A stretch of 64,000 bases of DNA from an uncultured Granulosicoccaceae bacterium (GCA_937998875.1 CALLBO010000051.1:52198-116197); one strand, 5' to 3'; positions 44,026 to 54,033 are shown, numbered from the stretch's first letter. Numbers and translations are program-made. The notes: generated by a model from the letters alone, not told the origin.

Positions 44026-45650
44026 AAACCAACCTCTGAACAGAAAGTCATTCTGACATTCGTCACAGGATGCGTAACCGTTAATTCAGCGGCATGCAAA
44101 TGCAGGCGCTCAGCGGTGCGACCGTATAACTCATCACCGACGATCGGGCAGTCTAAACCATCAGGGTGTGCCGCGTGCACCCGCAGTTGGTGCGTGCGGC
44201 CGGTATGCGGGAAAAACGCGACTCTTGTGGTTTTTCCATCGCTGGAGATTACCGAATATTTTGTGAGAGACGGTTTACCACGCTCCCGACAAACAATCTG
44301 CCTGGGTCGATCATAGATATCGATTCGCAACGGCAAAGTGACCTCCCCCTGTTCCTGCTTAAGTACCCCGTCCAAAACCGCGATGTATTGCTTACTGACC
44401 GTTCTATCCTGAAACTGATGCTGCAGATGTTTATAGGCGCTTGCGTTTCGTGCGGCAATCATCACTCCCGAGGTGGCCTGATCGAGTCGGTGTAATAACA
44501 TCACACCGGTAACTTCCGGATAGCGTGCTCTTAATCTTTCTTCCACCGAATCTGTGAGAACTTTGCCAGGCACTGATAACAGACCGGCTGGTTTATCAAC
44601 CACCACAATATCTTCATCTTCATACAGGGTCAGCGGAACCTCAGACGAAAAGTCGACCGGCTGTTCATGCAACGGCACTGTCACATGTAAACCCTGGAGC
44701 ATAAACGGCAGAATCTTGCGACATCTGCTGCGACAGGACGGATAATAGCGCCCGTGCACTCTCAATGCCGCAGCAGGTGCTGCACCCCACCAGAATTCTG
44801 CTAGCGCTACTGGCACATACGCATTCTTATTTGCGTATTGAATGAGCTTGGTTGCAGCACAGTCCCCTGCACCGGATGGCGGCAGGCCGTCTTTAAAGAA
44901 TTGACTGAGGGGCTTTACCGTGCCTTCAGGCCCGGTAATTTCATAGCCTTCAAAAACTTGTTTCTGCAGCTTACCTGACATTTTTTTTCTTTGTTTTTTC
45001 AATAATGTTAATTGATCCTGATACTTTTTTAGCGGTGCTGCAAACCGCTCATACTTTAACTGCAAGTCATTTTTCACGGCTTTAAGCGCAAACTTATCCT
45101 TGCGACTTTGATCCGCCAACAGATCTAACTGTTGTTTAGCAAGTGACTCGTTTTGCCTCAGTGCATGACGGTGTCGCTTGCGTTCCTTTTGTGCGTGAAG
45201 CAAGGCTGCCAGTTGTTGATCTGATTCAGTTTGGTTGTTCTGAACATCGGCAAGGGATGCATGATAGCCCGGGTCAGCTTCGATCTGCTGAATCCTGCTG
45301 GTGAGCGCAGCAATCTCTTGCTCTGCCCTGACAAGCAGTACTTCTCGTTCAGCCACATCAAATACCGGTGGCACAAACCCGTCTACAAACCATTGTCCAC
45401 CCAGCATGCCGGAATAAGCTGCAAGATAACCCATGCTCCCAGATGCATCTTTGACTACCAGAACACCAAATATTTTTCCGCCATCAGCTGCATCAAACTG
45501 ATGCTGCTTCGGGCAAAGAGCTTGAAGCCGCGTCTTTAAAGATTCGGCAGCATACTGTGCCACTGCATGAGGAAGTACATCAAAGGGGCTTGGAAAACAC
45601 TGTGGCAGTGCGTCAAAATTCAGCGGCGTGAATAAAGCAGTGTTACCCAT
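44022..45650 (-). CDS. RluA-family pseudouridine synthase with long N-terminal extension
   Basis: This 542-residue protein carries the RluA-type catalytic domain in its C-terminal about 220 residues: VVDKPAGLLSVPG, catalytic Asp in LLHRLDQATSG, and GRTHQLRVH. It would convert uridine to pseudouridine in rRNA or tRNA. The first about 300 residues are a family-specific extension with an unclear N-terminal domain and a charged coiled coil (about 105-225). It is coupled to the FAD oxidoreductase downstream. Confidence 0.85.
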   Translation of the reverse strand: MGNTALFTPLNFDALPQCFPSPFDVLPHAVAQYAAESLKTRLQALCPKQHQFDAADGGKIFGVLVVKDASGSMGYLAAYSGMLGGQWFVDGFVPPVFDVAEREVLLVRAEQEIAALTSRIQQIEADPGYHASLADVQNNQTESDQQLAALLHAQKERKRHRHALRQNESLAKQQLDLLADQSRKDKFALKAVKNDLQLKYERFAAPLKKYQDQLTLLKKQRKKMSGKLQKQVFEGYEITGPEGTVKPLSQFFKDGLPPSGAGDCAATKLIQYANKNAYVPVALAEFWWGAAPAAALRVHGRYYPSCRSRCRKILPFMLQGLHVTVPLHEQPVDFSSEVPLTLYEDEDIVVVDKPAGLLSVPGKVLTDSVEERLRARYPEVTGVMLLHRLDQATSGVMIAARNASAYKHLQHQFQDRTVSKQYIAVLDGVLKQEQGEVTLPLRIDIYDRPRQIVCRERGKPSLTKYSVISSDGKTTRVAFFPHTGRTHQLRVHAAHPDGLDCPIVGDELYGRTAERLHLHAAELTVTHPVTNVRMTFCSEVGF

Positions 45651-45651
45651 C

Positions 45652-45699
45652 TAATCAATACCCATAGCAACCGGGTAATCAATACCCATAGCTAACCGG
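45652..45699. repeat. 24-bp tandem repeat, two copies
   Basis: A TAATCAATACCCATAGC core followed by (T)AACCGG(G) occurs at 45652-45675 and 45676-45699. A decayed third copy with TTACCCATAAC follows, running to the stop of the spermidine synthase-like gene. Confidence 0.8.
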
Positions 45700-45715
45700 T
45701 AGAAATTACCCATAA

Positions 45716-47311
45716 CTACTTAGCCGATTGACCGGAAGCACCCACGGGCATGATGGCGAGATTTAGAGACTCCCAGCCTTCACGATAATATTCAATCACC
45801 GGCAGTGAATGGTTCCGATTCACTTCAACCTCAAGCTGTGGCAGATCCGATGGTAATCGCAATACTTCATGTAGTGACTGATCACTAAAATACCTGCCAT
45901 TCACACTGGAACGTACCGTCTTATCAAGGCTATGGTTGGCTGCAACAAAAAAGCCCCACAGACCGAATGACGGGATGTAGGCAGTGGCAGGCTTAACACT
46001 CTCAAATACAACATCAAGCGTGCCGCCAATACTCCAGAAAGCGCGGCGCGCAAACCAGGGTGAGGTTGCCTGGGTAATTACCACACCGCCTGCTGACAAT
46101 CTGCGTGCAACACGCTGATAAAACGCAACGCTATATAACTTCGCCACATCTTCACTTTCAGGATCAGGTAAATCTATCACCACCAGATCATACAAGTCAC
46201 CGGTCTCAGCAAGCCAGCTCCATGCATCTTGGTTGTAGACGGTCACACGACTATTTATAAGTGAATTATTATTCAACGCAGCAATCAAAGGCTGCTCGGT
46301 GGCGAGCGTCGTAACCCCGTCATCCAGATCAATCACATCTATAGATTCAATACTGTCGTACTTTAACAGCTCGCGTGCAGCCAGACCGTCACCACCCCCT
46401 ATCACCAGTGCCCGGTTAAGCCGGCCTGCAAAAACCGCCGGCAAATGCACAAGCACTTCGTGATACCGATACTCATCTATTGATGAAAACTGCAGATTCC
46501 CGTCAAGGTATAAACGCAGGTCATCACCTCGCTGTGTCACCACAATTTTCTGATACCTTGTCTGACGTGTTTCAATAACCGGATCTTCATAGAGAGCGGA
46601 TTCGATCATAACCTGCGCGGGCTTTATCCAAACAAAGCAGGCAACCAATAGTGCCAGCGCAGCGCCAATACCAGCCACAAACCAGCCACGCCACTCATAG
46701 AGCTGCTTTCGAAACGACCAGGCAACAACAAGTGCCACAACCAGATTAACAAGGCCAACAAATACTGCTGTAATCAGGTGACCAAAATAGGGCAGTAAAA
46801 CAAACGGAAACAATAGTGAAGCCGCCAGCGCACCAATATAATCAAAAGTCAGCACCTGACTAATGCCGCGCCTCAAACCGCTTCTGGTCTCAAGAATGCG
46901 GGTTAAGATTGGCAATTCCATACCTACCAGAATACCGATACCACCAATAACAACAATCATCGCCGGGTAGTAATACAAAGTATTGGCGTAGACGAAAAAC
47001 AGTAGCAGTGCTGAGATACCACCAAGTGCACCGATGGCTATCTCTATACTGACAAATACTGGAATGAGCCGACTGTCAACTGACTGTGCCAGCCAGGCAC
47101 CGACCCCCATAAAAAACAGAAACAGCCCGATCGTCAGGGAGTAATGTATAACGCTTGAACCAAGCAGATAAGTAGACAGGCTGCTTATCAACAGCTCATA
47201 AATCAGACTACAGGCCGCGATAATAAATACCGAACCCGCCAGCAGCACAAACTGATTGTCACTGATTACACGAACACTATCGTGCGAATGTGTTGTGCCC
47301 TCAGAACTCAA
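45716..47311 (-). CDS. Membrane spermidine synthase-like protein
   Basis: This 531-residue protein has about seven N-terminal membrane segments (residues 20-235) and a C-terminal aminopropyltransferase domain: VIGGGDGLAARELL, DVIDLDDGV, the catalytic-type VVIDLPDPES, then LYSVAFYQR. Membrane SpeE-like proteins with this layout sit beside DUF350 genes in many bacteria. Whether it makes spermidine or modifies another acceptor is unknown. The start is TTG 47311 with GGGAG just upstream. It is the last gene of the DUF4178-DUF350 cluster. Confidence 0.85.
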   Translation of the reverse strand: MSSEGTTHSHDSVRVISDNQFVLLAGSVFIIAACSLIYELLISSLSTYLLGSSVIHYSLTIGLFLFFMGVGAWLAQSVDSRLIPVFVSIEIAIGALGGISALLLFFVYANTLYYYPAMIVVIGGIGILVGMELPILTRILETRSGLRRGISQVLTFDYIGALAASLLFPFVLLPYFGHLITAVFVGLVNLVVALVVAWSFRKQLYEWRGWFVAGIGAALALLVACFVWIKPAQVMIESALYEDPVIETRQTRYQKIVVTQRGDDLRLYLDGNLQFSSIDEYRYHEVLVHLPAVFAGRLNRALVIGGGDGLAARELLKYDSIESIDVIDLDDGVTTLATEQPLIAALNNNSLINSRVTVYNQDAWSWLAETGDLYDLVVIDLPDPESEDVAKLYSVAFYQRVARRLSAGGVVITQATSPWFARRAFWSIGGTLDVVFESVKPATAYIPSFGLWGFFVAANHSLDKTVRSSVNGRYFSDQSLHEVLRLPSDLPQLEVEVNRNHSLPVIEYYREGWESLNLAIMPVGASGQSAK

Positions 47312-47362
47312 GCTCCCTTGCTACCGTTTATAATACGAATAAGTTTCGATCAACAATCCGTC

Positions 47363-47665
47363 TTAGCTCACCAGCACAGCTGCAATAATGATACAGACGC
47401 CAAGCATCATTGATCCGGCAAGAACTGCGAGTGCGCGGTTTTCTTTATTGGCGACTTCCTCCGCAAGATTTCCAGGCGTTAGCCAGTCAACCACTTTAAA
47501 CCCGATAACCCCCATCACAATGCCTACCACAGAATAGACTATGGTGGAGACTAACTCGGTGGCAAAGCCTGATAATTCACCTTGTTGAGCCAGTGCAACG
47601 TCACTCACCAAAATAGCAATCAGGATCGCTGGCAAAGTACCTGCTGGTAACTTTTTAAAGTTCAA
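47363..47665 (-). CDS. DUF350 membrane protein
   Basis: This 100-residue protein has three membrane segments (the first may be a signal anchor) and matches DUF350/UPF0719: YSVVGIVMGVIGFKVVDWLTPGNL and NRALAVLAGSMMLGVCII. The start is TTG 47665 with GGAG 9 bases upstream. It lies between the 59-residue membrane protein and the spermidine synthase-like gene. YjfL in E. coli is a relative of this family. Confidence 0.85.
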   Translation of the reverse strand: MNFKKLPAGTLPAILIAILVSDVALAQQGELSGFATELVSTIVYSVVGIVMGVIGFKVVDWLTPGNLAEEVANKENRALAVLAGSMMLGVCIIIAAVLVS

Positions 47666-47715
47666 TTTTATTCTCCACTTAGTATATTCGGTTACTTGTT
47701 AGTCGATGTTTGATC

Positions 47716-47765
47716 GGTTCTGGTTATCGGCTTGGTTGTTGGTTCTGGTTATTGGCTTGGTTACT
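47716..47765. repeat. 25-bp tandem repeat, two copies
   Basis: GGTTCTGGTTATCGGCTTGG plus TTGTT (47716-47740) is repeated as GGTTCTGGTTATTGGCTTGG plus TTACT (47741-47765); a partial GGTTGG follows. It fills the gap between the 59-residue protein gene and the DUF350 gene. Confidence 0.85.
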
Positions 47766-47778
47766 GGTTGGGGAAGTA

Positions 47779-47958
47779 CTACTTACCAGCCCGTGGCCCG
47801 CCACCCACATAAGCCCGACCGTCTTTTGAGCGCAACACTGCATTGGCACCGGTACCGGGTACTGATTCAGCACTTCCGCCACGCACTGCATACCAGCTCG
47901 GCACCCCGACAATAGCTGCAATCAATAATGCCAGCAACGGGTAGTGCAGCTGCTTCAT
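47779..47958 (-). CDS. 59-residue membrane protein in the DUF4178-DUF350 cluster
   Basis: Its ATG at 47958 overlaps the stop of the upstream DUF4178 gene (ATGA), and TAG lies at 47779-47781. It has one hydrophobic segment (about residues 7-24, HYPLLALLIAAIVGVPSWYA) and a Gly-rich tail (GRAYVGGGPRAGK). I do not recognise a family. The coupling, position in the cluster and plausible membrane segment make it a real gene, though it is below the usual ORF size cut-off. Confidence 0.75.
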   Translation of the reverse strand: MKQLHYPLLALLIAAIVGVPSWYAVRGGSAESVPGTGANAVLRSKDGRAYVGGGPRAGK

Positions 47959-49469
47959 GACATTTGCTCCTGGATATCTCTTTTGGGTTTACCTGCGGGA
48001 TCAAAGCGTCTCTTAACCTTGACCGCTATCGATGCGGCAACTGCCCCAATAGATTTAATTTTCGAGCGACAAAGCATGATCATTAGAAAACTAAATACTG
48101 CGGCTATTATAAACGGAGTTGTAGAGGATCGATTGGGCTCAGTTGTCAATCTAAAGCCGGAAGAAGCCTGTGTTGAACCGGGTTCTACCGAAACCAGCGC
48201 CTTGTAAGTATCCGGTTCATCGACGCGCACGTGCCAGCGAAAGCCACGTTTACTTTCATCCCACGGTCCATCGCTGTCTCTCCCGGTCTCACGCCAATAC
48301 TCCAAATACTTTGCGTAAGCCGCCTCGCCATCACTATTTTCAAGCCAGAAGTTAACCCCCAGCCACTTGTTAGCGTTCAGTTTGTTAACCACAGCATTCA
48401 TCTCAAACATGGTGCCCGGTTCTTCCACTGTGATGGCTTGTAGTTGCACTGATGTTGAACTGGCGTTCAACTCAACTGATTTTATTACTTCCTCACCACC
48501 CTGATTGAGATACATGTGCATTCCCAAGAGCAGTGGTAACGCGGAGATAAGCCCGATTATTGAATGCTTCCAGCGTTTCATGTCTGTTGTTTCTGTACTT
48601 TTACCAAGCGCAAACAACATATCATCATCGGGAATTTTCCGTGAGCGGAAAAACTCAATCTCTTTCGGTTCGCCGTTGGCATTGAGACGAGTTTCAGCAC
48701 TCACGTAATACCGGTGGCTACTACCACCAGGGCGAACCGGCATAGACTCTCTGCTTGATTTTTCAGCGCTTAGATGACCTTCACCGGGCTTTGGCTGATA
48801 GCTGAACTCACCGGCAGCAAACTCAAGTTTCCATTTGCCGTGTTCGTATTTTTTATCTGTCTTAGACGGCAGCGATGGTCGCTCAGGGATATATTTGTCT
48901 GCCCAATAGCGCACGCTGCCATCATCAATTAGCCAGGCAATCTCGCGCCGTTCATTTAGCATCCACCAACTGGTGTAGCGTGCGAAATTCGTTTCCCACT
49001 CGCCGTCGTCATACTCTTTGAGCCTGCCACTGAACAGTTGAACACCAATTGCCTGCCAGCGCTGACCTTCAAACTCGAAGAAATCACCAATGGTAAAATT
49101 AGATTCAAGATCCAGTGCCTTGTTCCAGCGCTCAAGATGAATGTGCTGCGCCGGATGTTCTGCATCACAGCCACAGTAGTGACAAATCACAACCTTTGAT
49201 TCCGGATTCTGGCGTGCCAGACCACCACCGCAATTCACACAGCGAAAAACCTGTGCCTCTTCACGATGCAGCACTTTAACGCCTTCAACCAGCTTTGCAC
49301 TGATGCGGGCTTTGGTTTGTTCGAGCTCGTTGTGAAACTGTGGATGCTGCAACTGCAGATCCGGGATTGCCTGCAGCGCTGATTTTTCATGTCCGGAGTC
49401 TATGTGTTGCTGTAGCGCACCGAGGACTTTGTCCGGGTGCATTCCAACAAGGCGTTTTGAAATTTGCAT
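47955..49469 (-). CDS. DUF4178 zinc-ribbon membrane protein
   Basis: This 504-residue protein has an N-terminal helical part, a zinc ribbon (Cys77, Cys80, Cys97, Cys100), then a DUF4178 domain (about 120-270, with GDFFEFEGQRWQAIGVQLF). A second charged segment and two membrane segments (about 325-345 and 465-482) follow. It is the second gene of the cluster and overlaps the 59-residue gene by 4 bases. The family is linked by gene neighbourhood to DUF350 and SpeE-like proteins; biochemical role unknown. Confidence 0.8.
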   Translation of the reverse strand: MQISKRLVGMHPDKVLGALQQHIDSGHEKSALQAIPDLQLQHPQFHNELEQTKARISAKLVEGVKVLHREEAQVFRCVNCGGGLARQNPESKVVICHYCGCDAEHPAQHIHLERWNKALDLESNFTIGDFFEFEGQRWQAIGVQLFSGRLKEYDDGEWETNFARYTSWWMLNERREIAWLIDDGSVRYWADKYIPERPSLPSKTDKKYEHGKWKLEFAAGEFSYQPKPGEGHLSAEKSSRESMPVRPGGSSHRYYVSAETRLNANGEPKEIEFFRSRKIPDDDMLFALGKSTETTDMKRWKHSIIGLISALPLLLGMHMYLNQGGEEVIKSVELNASSTSVQLQAITVEEPGTMFEMNAVVNKLNANKWLGVNFWLENSDGEAAYAKYLEYWRETGRDSDGPWDESKRGFRWHVRVDEPDTYKALVSVEPGSTQASSGFRLTTEPNRSSTTPFIIAAVFSFLMIMLCRSKIKSIGAVAASIAVKVKRRFDPAGKPKRDIQEQMS

Positions 49470-49535
49470 AGGTGCCTAGTTTACCGCGTCACCAAAGCGA
49501 ATGCTCATAGGTTACCTCTTTGCCAACAGTCTAAG

Positions 49536-50147
49536 TCAGTGCCAGTCAATCTCGGCACCACGTATCACGCGACTACGTGAAATTTGAATATCATTGTCAC
49601 CGGACTCGATAGACATCTTAATGCCTTTGCCCATCACATCGACACACACGACGGGTTCACCGGGCACAATTGCCACCGGCAGCGAACCCTGTACGCCGGC
49701 TACCTGCGCGTCGACACGCTCTGAAACAAACCAGCTCTCTGCATCGACAGTGACACTGCCGCCGACGGTCGCCGCAGTGACTGATTTCGCCACGACCTCA
49801 GCGTCGATGCTTTTGTGCAGGCGATAAACCCCATCATCCTCTTCAAGCCATTGATGGTGCCCGTCTTCGAACTCAAGCCACCACTCGTCCCAGAAACCCT
49901 CGTCATAACTCAAACGAACCCTGCCGGTCACCACAAAGCGACGTTCTGACAACACTCCCCGTTTGCCAAGCTGCAACATCGACGGCGCATCGATTGCATG
50001 TTCGAACAGACCAGCTACTTCCCACCCGTTGCTGCCAAGATATACCCAGTTACCACAGTGGGGACAGGCCATACTGCGCGTGTGGGCGGTGGTCTCCTCA
50101 ATTGCCACACCGCAGGAGGGGCATGAAACTGAAACATTGTGCGCCAT
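49536..50147 (-). CDS. DUF4178 zinc-ribbon protein
   Basis: This 203-residue soluble protein begins with a zinc ribbon (Cys9, Cys12, Cys28, Cys31; SCPSCG and CPHCGNW). One DUF4178 domain follows (SYDEGFWDEWWLEFEDGHHQW). It is the first gene of the cluster, 66 bases ahead of the larger DUF4178 gene, and is divergent from hlyU. Role unknown. Confidence 0.8.
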   Translation of the reverse strand: MAHNVSVSCPSCGVAIEETTAHTRSMACPHCGNWVYLGSNGWEVAGLFEHAIDAPSMLQLGKRGVLSERRFVVTGRVRLSYDEGFWDEWWLEFEDGHHQWLEEDDGVYRLHKSIDAEVVAKSVTAATVGGSVTVDAESWFVSERVDAQVAGVQGSLPVAIVPGEPVVCVDVMGKGIKMSIESGDNDIQISRSRVIRGAEIDWH

Positions 50148-50257
50148 GGTTGCAGCCTTTAAAAATTACGAAGATTCCCTGACGCACGCCGATGTGCGTT
50201 CATGAGATAATACTGCAATCCAGTGGGTTGTCCCATGAGAATCCGGAGCACCAAGCC

Positions 50258-50563
50258 ATGTTTAAAAAGCTATTACAATCTCTCAAAGGCAGTAGCAGTC
50301 CGGGTAAAGGCCCTGCTGCCGTCGCAGCCGACCCGGTGACCTACAAAGACGTCACTATTACTCCGACGCCATTACCGGAAGGCGGTCAATTCAAAACTGC
50401 CGGCACTATCAGCCAGATTATCGATGGTGAAGAAAAGAAAACTGAATTCATCCGGGCTGACAATCATAGCAGCGCAGATGCAGCTATTGAGCACTCAGTA
50501 AAAAAGGCCAAACAAATTATTGATGAACGCGGCGCATCGCTATTTGACAGCGAACGTTGCTAG
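50258..50563 (+). CDS. hlyU: HlyU-family protein
   Basis: This 101-residue protein matches HlyU by YKDVTITPTPLPEGGQFKTAG and by FIRADNHSSADAAIEHSVKKAKQIIDERG..LFD. HlyU from Vibrio is named as an activator of haemolysin expression, but this short family is broadly distributed and its mechanism here is open. ATG 50258 with GGAG upstream is preferred to the frame start at 50192. It is divergent from the DUF4178 genes. Confidence 0.85.
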   Translation: MFKKLLQSLKGSSSPGKGPAAVAADPVTYKDVTITPTPLPEGGQFKTAGTISQIIDGEEKKTEFIRADNHSSADAAIEHSVKKAKQIIDERGASLFDSERC

Positions 50564-50571
50564 CAGAAAGA

Positions 50572-51201
50572 TCACGCAGCCACTCCGGTAGCGCTGTCTT
50601 TTTGCCAACGCCATACCTTGATGGGAGGAACGCTGAGCCATTCCTGCTCAACAGATAATTGATCAGCAGTAAAATAAGTATTGAGCTCACTGACTCGTGG
50701 ATTGACCTGATAAGCGACGAATCTCCCACCCGGTTTTAAAATGGCGTGAATCCGACCAAGCAATGTTGATCCGACGGACCTATCCATTGTCGAAAATGGA
50801 ATACCGGATATCACAACATCGGGTCCGTCTAGTCCGTACAATCTAAGAATTGCGTCAATCTCGCAGGCATCGCCATGATGGGCAATAAACCTGGGATCAT
50901 CGATCTCTTTTACAAGATCATAAAGTCGTTCATTTAATTCTATGCACAGTAAATGCGCATCCGCAGCCATGCTCGCCAGTAAAGCCTGAGTGGTTCCGCC
51001 GTTACCGGGGCCAAGTTCAACAATGACTTTTGCACTGGATATGTCTGCGTTTCTTATGATTCTGCGCTTTAAAAAACGGGAGCTCGGAATGATTGAGCCG
51101 AGCTGTAGCGGGTGCTTTATAAACTCGGTTACAAATAACAACACACCACTTCTTTTTCTCACAGAGATTGCCTGCCGGTTTATATCTTGTATGGGCGGCA
51201 C
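50572..51201 (-). CDS. Class I SAM methyltransferase, PmtA/rRNA-dimethylase-like
   Basis: This 209-residue SAM-dependent methyltransferase has motif I as VELGPGNGGTTQALL and an acidic Glu at the end of strand 2 (CIELNERL). VVISGIPFSTM resembles the N/DPPF-type loop of the phospholipid N-methyltransferase and rRNA dimethylase group. It also has the membrane-proximal start FVTEFIKHPLQLGSIIPSS, typical of PmtA-like proteins. Phosphatidylethanolamine methylation is a reasonable guess. It is convergent with hlyU (8 bases between ends). Confidence 0.75.
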   Translation of the reverse strand: MPPIQDINRQAISVRKRSGVLLFVTEFIKHPLQLGSIIPSSRFLKRRIIRNADISSAKVIVELGPGNGGTTQALLASMAADAHLLCIELNERLYDLVKEIDDPRFIAHHGDACEIDAILRLYGLDGPDVVISGIPFSTMDRSVGSTLLGRIHAILKPGGRFVAYQVNPRVSELNTYFTADQLSVEQEWLSVPPIKVWRWQKDSATGVAA

Positions 51202-51238
51202 TAAAACCGCGTGATAATTAACACTGTGTCGACCTAAG

Positions 51239-51274
51239 CTGCTGCGTCAATCTGAACTGCTGTATCAACTTGAG
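51239..51274. repeat. 18-bp imperfect tandem repeat
   Basis: CTGCTGCGTCAATCTGAA (51239-51256) is followed by CTGCTGTATCAACTTGAG (51257-51274), 13 of 18 positions alike. It lies in the divergent gap between the methyltransferase and the next gene. Confidence 0.6.
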
Positions 51275-51391
51275 CCGCTATGCAGCGCGCTCAGCTTTTA
51301 CAGATATCCGCCGATACCCTGCCCACCGCCGGCCCTCAACAGACTTAAGCCGGGACATTATAGGCGAGTACTGCCATTCAGTGGAGGTATT

Positions 51392-52222
51392 GTGACTGTC
51401 AACTATCGGATCACCCAACGAGTATCTGTAAGTATCACAGCGACACTGCTTCTGGCGGGAAGCGTGTTCGCATCTAAGCCTGACACCGGATCGCTGCCTT
51501 CTGTCAGAGCATTGATTGAACACACCGGCATTACGGCGCAACTGTATTCAATGCCGAATCTGGTAGCAGAATCAAGCGAGCAGCATGCTGCCCGCTGTGA
51601 TTCCCAATCAGCCGGTGATTATTATCCGGGGTTTGACGCCGAATCGATTGTCTATGACCTGGTATCGGATTTTAAAAACAGCTACACGCGATCCATACAA
51701 CCAGTTGAGCGCTGGTACCAGTCGTCCCTGGCGAAAAAGATACAATCTGCTGAGAAGACGCCTGTTCATCCTGCCGCTTTAACCAGTTTTTTAGAGTCAC
51801 CCGACTATAACCGCGATAGAGAAAACCTTATCGGTAATATCGTTGATAACCTGCAAATACCACGATTCATCGCAATTCTTGGCACAGAGGTCGAGTATGC
51901 AGGTATTGTTCATAGCGGTTGCATCAACGTCGCAGATGCATCGAGTAAGATTAATAGTGAGCAAAGGCTTGCAGACATAACACGGGAAGACAAGAACCTG
52001 ACAGCTCTGTTAATGCGAGACGATATTATTGCCGAGACAGCCTACCTGTACCGCGACCTCAGTGATAAAGAATTGGCTGAATTTCAAACCTTCACCTCAT
52101 CAGATACCGGTCGGGAATTCTACGCAGCACTCATCGATGCATTTCAGCAAAGCTTGTCTCTTGCTGGTGACAGGCTGACGCGCAGCCTGCAATCGGACCT
52201 GCAGGGTGCTATCGATTTCTAG
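51392..52222 (+). CDS. Exported protein of unknown function, DUF2059-like tail
   Basis: This 276-residue protein has a signal peptide (about 1-27, ending SVFAS). The final third, with KELAEFQTFTSSDTGREFYAALIDAF, resembles DUF2059 proteins. The rest is helical with no motif I know. The start is GTG 51392 with a full GGAGG five bases upstream. It is convergent with the CPBP protease gene. Periplasmic location likely, function unknown. Confidence 0.7.
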   Translation: MTVNYRITQRVSVSITATLLLAGSVFASKPDTGSLPSVRALIEHTGITAQLYSMPNLVAESSEQHAARCDSQSAGDYYPGFDAESIVYDLVSDFKNSYTRSIQPVERWYQSSLAKKIQSAEKTPVHPAALTSFLESPDYNRDRENLIGNIVDNLQIPRFIAILGTEVEYAGIVHSGCINVADASSKINSEQRLADITREDKNLTALLMRDDIIAETAYLYRDLSDKELAEFQTFTSSDTGREFYAALIDAFQQSLSLAGDRLTRSLQSDLQGAIDF

Positions 52223-52238
52223 TCATTTAAACAACACA

Positions 52239-52676
52239 TTAGCTAACCAACAATAAGAAACCCAGGTTGTACCAGGCATGTACAACGATAGATGGCGCTA
52301 CCGCGTCATACCTGTCACGCAGATAACCAAAAACCAGGGATGGAAAAAATATTAGTGCAGCCCAAAGCGGAGGCTGGTTAAACAGGTGAAAAGATGCAAA
52401 CAAAAAACTGGTAACTATATTGGCATTGGTTATTTTCAGGAATAATGTTTTTGCGAAGATTGATTTCTGCAACAGTTTAGTTTGAATAAAGCCTCTGAAA
52501 GCGAGCTCTTCTATCACCGGGTATAGAATTACACCGGTGAGTAAAACTTTCACTGCGATGCCATCCGGTGCAGGTTTACCTGTTATCCACCAAAGTGCCA
52601 ACCAGACCACCGGACCAAGAACGATAGCGATCCAGAAATGTAAATCCGTTACTACCCGTTTTAAGAGTGCCTTCAC
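52239..52676 (-). CDS. Short CPBP/MrtJ-like intramembrane protease
   Basis: This 145-residue membrane protein has the glutamic-type CPBP/Abi signature: YPVIEELAFRGF (the EExxxR motif), then FASFHLF and HAWYN supplying His and Asn. It is shorter than most CPBP proteins. The layout, including FFPSLVFGYLRDRYDAVAPS, resembles the MrtJ proteases of JDVT-CTERM systems. GTG 52676 with GAGG upstream is the likely start, although the frame extends to 52721. No JDVT-CTERM substrate was seen in the window. Confidence 0.75.
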   Translation of the reverse strand: MKALLKRVVTDLHFWIAIVLGPVVWLALWWITGKPAPDGIAVKVLLTGVILYPVIEELAFRGFIQTKLLQKSIFAKTLFLKITNANIVTSFLFASFHLFNQPPLWAALIFFPSLVFGYLRDRYDAVAPSIVVHAWYNLGFLLLVS

Positions 52677-52862
52677 GTTGGAAACCTCAAAGAACACACA
52701 CCTTCGCTGGCGTCTAAACAAATGACGCGCTTCTTATGTGAAGGTCGGCTGCAATTTACCGGCAAGAGCAGCGTCAGGGTGAAGTTTCGTAATTGTACCA
52801 GCGCAAATCGATTGAATATGTTGGTGTAGTCTGACCATTGCAGCCATAAAAACGGGGGTGCA

Positions 52863-53903
<1,041 letters not shown>

Positions 53904-54033
53904 TCAAAAGCGATAGTTTGTTTATACTCAAAGACTGCACTATTCGAGACTATTTGTCGATCATCATTGACACACGCAACACTTGCTTCTGTCGTAAGAC
54001 CCGACGATATACTTTAGAAAAAAAGAAGAATTC

